19,187 nt of DNA, taken from positions 1 to 19,187 of the forward strand of contig JAEXAZ010000283.1 in NCBI GenBank assembly GCA_023394255.1, given 5' to 3'. The DNA is from Bacillota bacterium. GTDB lineage: Bacteria; Bacillota; Clostridia; Oscillospirales; Ruminococcaceae. Shown piece after piece: positions 7,163 through 14,016 of this stretch (position 1 is its first letter; each line of letters starts with the position of its first letter). The translations under genes were made by a program, and so were the position numbers. The notes under the pieces are model-generated. The model saw only the letters and a program-made list of their open reading frames with translations, had not been told where the DNA came from and did no database searches.

Positions 7163-7699
7163 GTGCAGAGAACCGTCTGGCTGGCACTAAGCTATAACGT
7201 ACCGATCAACCCGTCGAAAACGCGCGTCTATGTCTGGCGCAAACTCAAGGAATTCGGCGCGGAATACTTTAAGCAGGGGGTCGCGATTTTGCCGATCTCC
7301 GCGCAAAGTATGCAGCAGTTTGCCGCGCTTGCCCAGAAAATCCGGCAGATGGGCGGGGAGGCTTCCATTGTGGAACTGCGCTTCACCGACCCGATTGACG
7401 AAGCACAGATGACGGCCCGGTTTAAAAAACAGGCCGAGGACGAATATACCGCACTGCTGAACGACTGCAAAAACGCCCTGCGCGAGCTGCGCAATCTGCC
7501 TTCCGCCTTTTCCCTTCCCCAGCAGGAGGGGGAGCGCATGAAGCAGGTGGTCAAACGGTACCGCAAAGCACGCTCCAAGGACTATTTTAAAACCAGCGCG
7601 TCGCGGGAGATTGAAGCGGGAATCGACGAGATGATCGACAGCGTGCGGGAAATCGCGTCGGATTTCAGCAAACAGCTCCGCTCGATGCTGGATAACTGA
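7163..7699 (+). CDS. Protein resembling the ChrB N-terminal domain
   Basis: Encodes 178 residues from a GTG start supported by AAAGGAG and by the promoter immediately upstream. The N-terminal part (WLALSYNVP, then RVYVWRKLKEFGAEYF and GVAILP, about residues 5-43) resembles the N-terminal domain of ChrB, known as a chromate-responsive regulator or accessory protein in Proteobacteria. That resemblance is from memory of the family, not from a search. The C-terminal half is rich in charged residues and probably helical (about 80-178). There is no signal peptide or membrane segment. The ChrB catalytic-like C-terminal domain and a chromate transporter (chrA) are both absent here, so a role in chromate response is not established. 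The gene is monocistronic and ends in a shared terminator with lepA. Confidence 0.72.
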   Translation: MQRTVWLALSYNVPINPSKTRVYVWRKLKEFGAEYFKQGVAILPISAQSMQQFAALAQKIRQMGGEASIVELRFTDPIDEAQMTARFKKQAEDEYTALLNDCKNALRELRNLPSAFSLPQQEGERMKQVVKRYRKARSKDYFKTSASREIEAGIDEMIDSVREIASDFSKQLRSMLDN

Positions 7700-7736
7700 A
7701 CCGCGGATTTACCCGCAGACAGAATCCGAATATCTG

Positions 7737-7771
7737 AAAAAGCCATGCATCCGTCGATGCATGGCTTTTTT
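7737..7771. terminator. Bidirectional terminator between the ChrB-N-like gene and lepA
   Basis: A perfect stem (AAAAAGCCATGCATC at 7737-7751 with its complement at 7756-7770) and a four-base loop, with T-runs in both directions. It lies between two convergent genes ending at 7699 and 7779. Confidence 0.93.
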
Positions 7772-7778
7772 AAATGCT

Positions 7779-9593
7779 TCAGTCGTTGGAATCCAGTTTG
7801 AGCACGGCCATAAACGCTTCCTGCGGAACCGAAACGCTGCCGAGCTGCCGCATGCGCTTTTTGCCTTCCTTCTGTTTTTCCAGCAGCTTTTTCTTGCGTG
7901 TGATGTCGCCGCCGTAACACTTGGCAAGCACATCCTTGCGCATTGCCTTGACAGTTTCGCGTGCAATCACCTTCCCGCCGATTGCGGCCTGAATGGGAAT
8001 CTCAAACATCTGGCGCGGGATATGCTCCTTGAGATTTTCAACCATTTTTCTGGCGCGGGGATAGGCCTTGTCCACATGCGCGATGAACGAGAGCGCGTCC
8101 ACGACATCGCCGTTGAGCAGGATATCCAGCTTGGCGAGCCTGGAATCCCGGTATCCGCAAAGCTCGTAATCGAAAGACGCATACCCTTTGGTACGGGATT
8201 TGAGCGCGTCGAAAAAGTCGTAGACAATTTCATTGAGCGGCAGTTCATAATGCAGTTCCACGCGGTCGGTATCCAGATACTTCGTGTCAAAATAAAGTCC
8301 GCGCCGGTCCTGGCAAAGTTCCATGATATTGCCGATATAGGCGGTCGGCGTGAAGATATTCGCCTTCACGAACGGCTCCTGCGCGCTGGCAATCAGCGCG
8401 GGGTCGGGGTAACTGGTGGGGTTGTCGATCCAGCGTTCCTCGCCGTTTGTCATCGTCAGCTTATAAATAACACTGGGGAGCGTCGTGATGATATCGAGGT
8501 TGAATTCGCGCTCCAGCCGCTCCTGGATAATCTCCATATGCAAAAGCCCCAGGAATCCGCAGCGGAAGCCAAATCCCAGCGCCACGGAGGTTTCCGGCTC
8601 AAAGGAAAGGGATGCGTCGTTGAGCTGCAGCTTTTCCAGAGCGTCGCGCAGGTCGGGGTATTTTGCGCCGTCCAGCGGATAGATGCCCGAGAAGACCATC
8701 GGCTGTACCTTGCGGTAACCGGGCAGCGGCCCGGCGGCGGGGCGGGAAGCGGCGGTGACGGTGTCGCCGACAGCGGTGTCCTGTACGGTTTTGATGGAGG
8801 CGGCAATATAGCCGACCTGCCCCGCGTACAGTTCACTGCGCGGGACCAGCGTGGTCGCCCCCATGACGCCGCATTCCACCACGTTGAACTCCGCGCCGGT
8901 CGCCATCATCCTGATTGCCATGCCGGGCTTTACAACGCCGTCCTTCACGCGTACATACACGATGACGCCGCGGTAGCTGTCATAGTAGCTGTCGAAAATC
9001 AGCGCGCGCAGCGGCGCGTCCTCGTCGCCCGCGGGCGGCGGGACGTCCTTTACGATGCGCTCCAGCACCTGATGCACGTTTTCGCCGGTCTTGGCGGAGA
9101 TGCGGGGCGCGTCCATGCACGGAATCCCGATGACATCCTCCACCTCCTGCGCCACGCGCTCCGGCTCGGCCGCGGGGAGGTCGATCTTATTGATGACCGG
9201 CGTTACCTCCAGGTCATGCTCAATCGCCAGATAGGTATTGGCAAGGGTCTGCGCCTCTATGCCCTGAGAAGCGTCCACAATCAGTACGGCGCCTTCACAG
9301 GCGGCGAGCGAACGCGAAACCTCATAGTTAAAGTCCACATGTCCCGGCGTGTCGATCAGGTTAAAGTTATAATCCCGGCCGTCGTCGGCGTGATAGGCCA
9401 GGGAAACCGCGCGCGCCTTGATGGTGATGCCGCGTTCCCGCTCGATATCCATATTGTCAAGTATCTGGTTTTCCATATCCCGCTTGCTGACGGTTTCGGT
9501 CTGCTCAAGGATACGGTCGGCCAGCGTGCTTTTGCCGTGGTCTATATGCGCGATGATGCAAAAATTGCGAATGTTCTCTCTGCGGTCTGCCAT
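7779..9593 (-). CDS. lepA: Elongation factor 4 (ribosome back-translocase GTPase LepA)
   Basis: Encodes 604 residues, the standard length. LepA is a ribosome-associated GTPase that can reverse translocation and has been linked to ribosome assembly and stress. Visible GTPase motifs: AHIDHGKS (15-22), DTPGHVDF and NKIDLP; downstream are EF-G-like domains and the LepA-specific C-terminus with RKKKLLEKQKEGKKRMR and SVPQEAFMAVL. ATG 9593 is preceded by a weak GCAGGT. It has its own promoter (9653-9682), so it is not dependent on the spoIIP transcript, though the spoIIP-lepA neighbourhood is conserved in Firmicutes. The long open frame on the opposite strand (7761-9659) is a shadow of this gene. 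Confidence 0.98.
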   Translation of the reverse strand: MADRRENIRNFCIIAHIDHGKSTLADRILEQTETVSKRDMENQILDNMDIERERGITIKARAVSLAYHADDGRDYNFNLIDTPGHVDFNYEVSRSLAACEGAVLIVDASQGIEAQTLANTYLAIEHDLEVTPVINKIDLPAAEPERVAQEVEDVIGIPCMDAPRISAKTGENVHQVLERIVKDVPPPAGDEDAPLRALIFDSYYDSYRGVIVYVRVKDGVVKPGMAIRMMATGAEFNVVECGVMGATTLVPRSELYAGQVGYIAASIKTVQDTAVGDTVTAASRPAAGPLPGYRKVQPMVFSGIYPLDGAKYPDLRDALEKLQLNDASLSFEPETSVALGFGFRCGFLGLLHMEIIQERLEREFNLDIITTLPSVIYKLTMTNGEERWIDNPTSYPDPALIASAQEPFVKANIFTPTAYIGNIMELCQDRRGLYFDTKYLDTDRVELHYELPLNEIVYDFFDALKSRTKGYASFDYELCGYRDSRLAKLDILLNGDVVDALSFIAHVDKAYPRARKMVENLKEHIPRQMFEIPIQAAIGGKVIARETVKAMRKDVLAKCYGGDITRKKKLLEKQKEGKKRMRQLGSVSVPQEAFMAVLKLDSND

Positions 9594-9652
9594 TTGATAC
9601 CTGCCGTTTCCGCCCGCCGGACGGGCTTTTCAGTTGCTTTGTCCAATGCTAA

Positions 9653-9682
9653 ATTATAGCACATCCGGTCCGCATTATGCAA
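9653..9682 (-). promoter_or_regulatory. Sigma-A-type promoter of lepA
   Basis: Minus-strand TTGCAT (9677-9682), an 18-base spacer and a perfect TATAAT (9653-9658). The leader would be about 50 bases. Confidence 0.78.
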
Positions 9683-9716
9683 CGGGAATCTGTGCGGTGA
9701 AAAGACCGGAAGCATC

Positions 9717-9748
9717 AAAAAAACGCCCTGTTAAGCAGGCGTTTTTTT
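9717..9748 (-). terminator. Terminator of the spoIIP transcript, overlapping the last codons of the downstream gene
   Basis: Minus-strand A7-CGCC and GGCG-T7 arms (9738-9748 with 9717-9727), extended by two pairs past a one-base bulge, around a loop at 9731-9735. The loop and the upstream arm include the stop codon and last five codons (KKTPA) of the gene ending at 9731. Confidence 0.85.
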
Positions 9749-10108
9749 GATATTTTGTAGATATTGATCATTTAAATACTGATTGTAATACTTAATCCAG
9801 TAATACCTGCAGAGGGATACTGCGATTTCCCCATTTAAGAGGGTACGCGGCGTCACGATGCAGGCATATTCTTTTCGCCAGCTTTCCCATTGATTGACGG
9901 AATCGAGGGAAAGGTGGTATTCCTGTCCCAACAGCGCGACACGATAATGTAGCGCGTCGGGTTGGGAAAGGGAAAGGGCGGGCACTGTATCGCCGCTTTC
10001 GTATTGGGAACTGCTGGAATCGACCAGCAGGAACGCGGCAATCCAGCCGCTGAGGAGCAGGGACAGTAGGAATGCGGAAAAGAAGAGTCGTAAATCATTT
10101 TTGGTCAT
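9731..10108 (-). CDS. Small membrane protein of unknown function, downstream of spoIIP
   Basis: Encodes 125 residues that I do not recognise. A basic N-terminus (KNDLR) precedes one hydrophobic helix (about residues 8-29), then a Ser-rich linker and a soluble domain of about 90 residues rich in Tyr, Trp and Leu, ending in a Tyr/Asn-rich helix-like stretch. The positive N-terminus predicts that the soluble part lies outside the cytoplasm, the same topology as SpoIIP. AAGGTG at 10119-10124 (reverse complement) is about ten bases before ATG 10108. It begins 25 bases after the spoIIP stop with no terminator between, and the transcript ends in a hairpin that uses its last codons, so it almost certainly shares the spoIIP transcript. 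A sporulation role is inference from that context. Confidence 0.8.
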   Translation of the reverse strand: MTKNDLRLFFSAFLLSLLLSGWIAAFLLVDSSSSQYESGDTVPALSLSQPDALHYRVALLGQEYHLSLDSVNQWESWRKEYACIVTPRTLLNGEIAVSLCRYYWIKYYNQYLNDQYLQNIKKTPA

Positions 10109-10133
10109 CCTGTATTTTCACCTTGGATTTATC

Positions 10134-11339
10134 CTATTTGTTATTTTCCGTAAGAAGCTTTGCGAGGGATTTCCCGACCATCCGGGCGGTGTAGACGCTT
10201 TCCTCCAGCGTATTGGCGCTGGCGCCGACTTCCAGCAGCAGAGAGCCGGTTGTCTTATCCATATTGTATTTGCGGTAGCAGAAGAAGATCGGGCGGGTGA
10301 GCTGCGGATAATCCTGCTCAATGGCGTCCTGCAAAGAGGCCGCAAACCGCAGGTTCTCCCGCCACTTGGGCACATTCATTGTGCCGTCGTCGCTCCCGGT
10401 AATAATCATCAGCTGGGCCGCTTTTTTGCCGTCGATCTCTACTACCGGTTTCACAATGAGCTTTTCTTCGCGCTGAATCGCGTCCCTGTGCACATCAAGC
10501 GCAATTTTGATGGACGGGTATTGATCGAGGTAGGACTGAATGGTCTTGGCGCTGCGCTCATAAGCGCCGTTATAAGAGGGATAGTCGTGCTGGGTAGTGT
10601 CATGCAGGACCCCGATGCCGGCATCCTGCAGTTCTTTGGCCAGGGCGTTCCCCACGGCCACCATGTTTTTCGTATTATCGGTGGAACGCCACGTGTTGCG
10701 GATGTCGTAGGTGCTGCTGTCATAGGGTTCAAAGCTTTCGGTTGCGTGGGTGTGGAAAATAAGCACCTGCGGCTCTTTTGTATCCTCAAGCCGGATATTT
10801 AAGCCTTGCTTCATGATGGAAACCACTTCACTGTCCGGAACCTGCGTATAATTTCGAAGAAGCCCTTTGCCGTGACCCAGCAGATTCGAGCCACTGCCGG
10901 ACATGTTTTCCTGAATCAGGGTGCCCCGGTAGGCTTCGGGGACTTCGTGGGTGTTATCCGACGCGGGCGACGGGTCCCGGCTGGTTGCCTTCTGGGGCGT
11001 CCGGGGAGGGGCGGAGGAAGATGTGCCCGAAGAAGAAGCGGATGATGTATCCGAATTTTCTTCCTCCGGGAAAGGTTCCACATAAGGGGCAACTTCACTT
11101 TCATTGCCGTTATAATAGTCTTTATCCAGCTTGTCTGAAAAACGATTCTCCAAAAGGGATAACGAACCTTCCGGCATACTGATCATAGCTGAAACCAACG
11201 CTGCCTTTTCCGTAAAAGCGGACATGTCCACTGAAAATACAGCCGCAAGGGTTAAGCCGACCGGCAGTATCGCGGCAACAGCAAGCAGTATCCATGGCCT
11301 TTTGCCTGACTGCTGTTTACGACCGTAATGTTTCAGCAT
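10134..11339 (-). CDS. spoIIP: Stage II sporulation protein P (engulfment amidase/endopeptidase)
   Basis: Encodes 401 residues. SpoIIP is a membrane-anchored peptidoglycan hydrolase that works with SpoIID and SpoIIM in septal thinning and engulfment of the forespore. A basic N-terminus and one membrane helix (about 16-35) are followed by a low-complexity Ser/Pro/Glu linker (about 88-130) and the catalytic domain from about 185. Catalytic-domain motifs are FHTHATESF (195-203), with metal-binding His and Glu candidates, and LDVHRDAI (281-288), then a C-terminal LLLEVGASANTLEE. Start ATG 11339 has a G-rich ribosome site (AGGGGGGA) about seven bases upstream. A sequence fitting a sigma-E promoter lies at 11377-11405, in line with mother-cell expression known for this gene. 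Confidence 0.95.
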   Translation of the reverse strand: MLKHYGRKQQSGKRPWILLAVAAILPVGLTLAAVFSVDMSAFTEKAALVSAMISMPEGSLSLLENRFSDKLDKDYYNGNESEVAPYVEPFPEEENSDTSSASSSGTSSSAPPRTPQKATSRDPSPASDNTHEVPEAYRGTLIQENMSGSGSNLLGHGKGLLRNYTQVPDSEVVSIMKQGLNIRLEDTKEPQVLIFHTHATESFEPYDSSTYDIRNTWRSTDNTKNMVAVGNALAKELQDAGIGVLHDTTQHDYPSYNGAYERSAKTIQSYLDQYPSIKIALDVHRDAIQREEKLIVKPVVEIDGKKAAQLMIITGSDDGTMNVPKWRENLRFAASLQDAIEQDYPQLTRPIFFCYRKYNMDKTTGSLLLEVGASANTLEESVYTARMVGKSLAKLLTENNK

Positions 11340-11376
11340 CCCTGTTCCCCCCTAGCCGACAGAACCGTTTCTGTTC

Positions 11377-11405
11377 ATCTTATGAGAGGTTTCGGGAAAA
11401 TATGA
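11377..11405 (-). promoter_or_regulatory. Probable sigma-E promoter of spoIIP
   Basis: Minus-strand TCATATT (11399-11405), a 14-base spacer (11385-11398) and CATAAGAT (11377-11384). The -35 fully matches the Bacillus sigma-E pattern (K-M-ATATT) and the -10 matches six of eight positions of CATACAMT. No good sigma-A promoter is seen in the same gap. Confidence 0.68.
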
Positions 11406-11422
11406 CAATACAGCCGGAACAG

Positions 11423-12292
11423 TTACGAAACCAGATAGGTGATGTCCTCCATGGAAAGCCGGGGCTGAAGCGCGCTGTTGATGGCAAGGGAAAGGTGCCG
11501 CGCGCCGCGGGCAATCAGCGCGTCGATGTCACGCGGGGTGACCATAACGGTGCGCGCGCGTTCGGGAATTTTATCCGATTCCGTTTCAAGCAGGTCGGAA
11601 ACCATGGTCGCGCCGTCCACGACGGTAGGGATTCCAATTGATATGACCGGGACGCCGAGCGTCTGTTTGGAAAGTTCCTTGCGGGAGTTCAGCACACCCG
11701 CTCCGGGAGAGATCCCCTGGTCGGAAAGCTGGATGGTCTTTCCAAGACGGTCGAGCGAACGAGCCGCCAGCGCGTCAACCACAAGGACTGCGGCGGGCTT
11801 CAGGTCGTGTATCATGCTGAGAATGATTTCACTTGTTTCGATTCCGGTCTGCCCAAGCACGCCGGGGGCGACCGCCGCGACCGGCCGAAGCCCGGTCAGC
11901 CCGGTCTGTTTGGCGACCTGAGCGGGGATATGCCGCGTTGCGAAGATCTGCCGTGCCGCCAGCGGGCCAAGGGCGTCGGGCGTAATATCCGAGTTGCCAA
12001 GCCCCACTACGAGCACCAGCCCAAGGGACGGAAGCAGCGAGGCAAGCTCATCGGCAAGCAGATGCGTGGCGTCGTCGGCGGGGCTGACAGAAGAGTCGAC
12101 CACAGGCAGTTCAATGGTAATATACTGCCCCTGTGCCCGCCCGAGCGCGCGTGCGCCCTGTTCACTGGAGATTACAACCCGTGTCAGCCCCACCCCGTTT
12201 CGCGTATATTCTTCCACTGTAACCCCGTCCGGGAGGGTATCCCGATATTGTTCGGTCTGTTCCACCACGAGGTCGGTTCTAAGCAGGGACAT
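11423..12292 (-). CDS. gpr: Germination protease (spore protease acting on small acid-soluble proteins)
   Basis: Encodes 289 residues, rather short for the family, which is often 320-370. GPR degrades small acid-soluble spore proteins at germination, releasing DNA and amino acids. It is made as a zymogen; the N-terminal RTDLVVE (5-11) resembles the family's self-cleavage site, so the propeptide here would be very short. TPDALGP (104-110) and VVDALAARS (171-179) hold Asp106 and Asp173, equivalent to the two aspartates considered catalytic. GISPGAGVLNSRKELS follows. ATG 12292 has AGGAGG at 12299-12304. It sits 83 bases upstream of spoIIP on the same strand, as in Bacillus, but the intervening sigma-E-like promoter suggests separate control. 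Confidence 0.95.
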   Translation of the reverse strand: MSLLRTDLVVEQTEQYRDTLPDGVTVEEYTRNGVGLTRVVISSEQGARALGRAQGQYITIELPVVDSSVSPADDATHLLADELASLLPSLGLVLVVGLGNSDITPDALGPLAARQIFATRHIPAQVAKQTGLTGLRPVAAVAPGVLGQTGIETSEIILSMIHDLKPAAVLVVDALAARSLDRLGKTIQLSDQGISPGAGVLNSRKELSKQTLGVPVISIGIPTVVDGATMVSDLLETESDKIPERARTVMVTPRDIDALIARGARHLSLAINSALQPRLSMEDITYLVS

Positions 12293-12495
12293 GAATAACC
12301 TCCTAATTAAACGTTAAATTTTTGTGTTCGGTTGTAAATCAGGCGCAACGGGTGTATATTAAACTTACGCGGTCAAAACGGCCGAAGCCGTACCGGCCAC
12401 AGCAGGTTCTGCCCGCCGGTGCGCTGCCCGGACACGGCTATCCGCAGCCGGCGGATATGCAGTCCTTATGAGCAATTGAAAAGGAATTGAGAATT
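12293..12495. other. Divergent intergenic region between gpr and the small membrane protein gene
   Basis: About 200 bases. It holds the gpr ribosome site, a candidate plus-strand promoter (12332-12360), a GC-rich stretch (12375-12460) with several short CCGGC repeats, and a short proline-rich open frame (12352-12471). I found no convincing sigma-F or sigma-G promoter facing gpr, although one is expected from known biology, and no terminator. Confidence 0.5.
12332..12360 (+). promoter_or_regulatory. Candidate sigma-A-type promoter upstream of the small membrane protein and alr
   Basis: TTGTAA (12332-12337), a 17-base spacer and TATATT (12355-12360). The elements are less close to consensus than others in the window, and the predicted leader is about 130 bases. 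Confidence 0.5.
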
Positions 12496-12672
12496 ATGTC
12501 AAAAAATAAATTGGGTCTTATCATCCTTTCCGCAGGCATACTTCTATTGTTGGTTGCACTGCTGCTTTTATTCAATACAAATTCAGTCTGGGCGCTGATT
12601 ACACTGGGCGCATCCATTATAGTGAACACAGCCGGTTTGTCTGTGATTCTTGCGAAGAAAAAGGACGACTGA
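12496..12672 (+). CDS. Small two-helix membrane protein, unknown function
   Basis: Encodes 58 residues. An in-frame TTG lies at 12487, but AAAGGAA (12479-12485) is spaced for ATG 12496. The protein has a short basic start (SKNK), two hydrophobic helices (about residues 7-28 and 34-53) joined by a short NTNSVWA turn, and a charged KKKDD tail; both ends are predicted cytoplasmic. I do not recognise it. It ends 43 bases before alr on the same strand with no terminator between, so the two are probably co-transcribed. Whether it has anything to do with D-alanine metabolism or the envelope is unknown. Confidence 0.7.
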   Translation: MSKNKLGLIILSAGILLLLVALLLLFNTNSVWALITLGASIIVNTAGLSVILAKKKDD

Positions 12673-12715
12673 ACCGGCCGGCGGAAAACATATGACAGAA
12701 GGAGATCTTTTTTCC

Positions 12716-13912
12716 ATGGATTATCTTCAGCGCACGTGGGCGAAGATTAATTTGGACAGCATCGTCCACAATTATGATGAACTGAAAAAAAAGCTGAGAC
12801 CGGAATGCAAGACCATGGCGGTCGTCAAGGCGGATGCCTATGGCCATGGCGACGGATATGTTGCGGCCGCGCTTGAGAACGCCGGGGCCGACTGGTTTGC
12901 GGTTTCCAACATTAACGAGGCGGTTTCCCTGCGTAAACAGGAGATTACCCGCCCGATTTTGATTCTGGGCTATACGCCGCCGGAAATGGCCGGAATGCTG
13001 GCTTCCCAGACGATTTCACAGACCGTCTATTCCCTCGAATATGCCCGGGAGCTGTCCCGCTCGGCGCGGGCGGCCGGTGTCCGCGTGGACTGCCATATCA
13101 AGGTGGATACGGGTATGTCACGCATCGGCTTTTTTGCGCAGCACGGGCATGAGGCGCAGGCGGCGGAGGAAATCGCGGCGGCCTGTGCGCTGCCCGGACT
13201 GGACTGCACCGGCATTTTCACGCATTTTGCCTGCGCCGATGAGTTCTCGGAAGACAGCCGCGCCTATACGCTGAACCAGTTTGACACGCTGACGCGTACG
13301 GTTTCACTGCTGGAACAGCGGGGAATCCGGTTTTCGATCCGCCACTGCTGCAACAGCGCGGCGGCCATGGCCTATCCGCAGATGCATCTGGATATGGTGC
13401 GTCTCGGTATTGTGCTTTACGGGCTGAACCCTTCGGAAGAATGCACGGGTATGGCCGACCTTCGCCCGGCCATGTCGCTCTACACCATTGTGACAATGGT
13501 GAAGAAGTTGGAGTCCGGCATCAGCATCAGCTACGGCAGACGCTATACCACGCAGGAGGACGGCAAAACAATCGCGTCGATCGCAGTAGGCTATGCGGAC
13601 GGTTACCGCCGGAATTTTACCAACCGCGGCAGGGTGATTGTGCGCGGAAAGTATGCCCCGATTACGGGAACGGTCTGTATGGACCAGCTGATGATTGACA
13701 CCAGCGGGATTGAGGGGGTCCGCACCGGTGATACGGTGATCCTGATCGGCGAAAACGGGGAGGCCAAAATTACGCTGGACGATTTCGCCGCCTGCAACGG
13801 CACGATTAATTATGAGGAAGCCTGCCTGATCGGAAGGCGCGTCCCGCGCGTCTATTGGAAAGACGGGCGGCAAATCGCGGCGGTGGATTATGTAATTTCC
13901 GCATGGAAATAA
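12716..13912 (+). CDS. alr: Alanine racemase
   Basis: Encodes 398 residues. The enzyme interconverts L- and D-alanine with pyridoxal phosphate, supplying D-alanine for peptidoglycan. The PLP-binding Lys38 lies in AVVKADAYGHG (35-45), and the second catalytic base is Tyr273 in SYGRRYT (272-278). HIKVDTGMSRIGF (127-139) and MVRLGIVLYGL (227-237) are also typical. The frame is open further upstream, with an ATG at 12692, but AGAAGGAGA (12697-12705) is spaced for ATG 12716 and the protein then starts at the usual place just before the barrel. In some spore-formers a second racemase acts during sporulation; nothing here marks this one as spore-specific. It is probably transcribed with the small membrane gene before it. 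Confidence 0.96.
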   Translation: MDYLQRTWAKINLDSIVHNYDELKKKLRPECKTMAVVKADAYGHGDGYVAAALENAGADWFAVSNINEAVSLRKQEITRPILILGYTPPEMAGMLASQTISQTVYSLEYARELSRSARAAGVRVDCHIKVDTGMSRIGFFAQHGHEAQAAEEIAAACALPGLDCTGIFTHFACADEFSEDSRAYTLNQFDTLTRTVSLLEQRGIRFSIRHCCNSAAAMAYPQMHLDMVRLGIVLYGLNPSEECTGMADLRPAMSLYTIVTMVKKLESGISISYGRRYTTQEDGKTIASIAVGYADGYRRNFTNRGRVIVRGKYAPITGTVCMDQLMIDTSGIEGVRTGDTVILIGENGEAKITLDDFAACNGTINYEEACLIGRRVPRVYWKDGRQIAAVDYVISAWK

Positions 13913-13933
13913 GCAATTTGCACAAAAACGTTC

Positions 13934-13962
13934 TTGATAATTGCGCGTTATGCGAATATAAT
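13934..13962 (+). promoter_or_regulatory. Strong sigma-A-type promoter of murD and downstream genes
   Basis: TTGATA (13934-13939), a 17-base spacer and a perfect TATAAT (13957-13962). The leader would be about 48 bases. There is no hairpin terminator between alr and this promoter, so read-through from alr is possible too. Confidence 0.85.
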
Positions 13963-14016
13963 AGTTTCGTTGGCTTTTTATCAGCAGAATAACGATTGTT
14001 TTGGAGGCAGTCATTT

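Noticed and set aside
7761..9659. A 632-codon open frame on the plus strand covering all of lepA
   Set aside because: It is antisense to a full-length conserved lepA, starts within the shared terminator region, has no ribosome site and shows no protein family features. Long antisense frames are common opposite GC-rich genes.
12293..12420. Search for a sigma-F or sigma-G promoter in front of gpr
   Set aside because: Known biology predicts one, but no sequence had both a matching -35 and -10 at the right spacing, so none is annotated.
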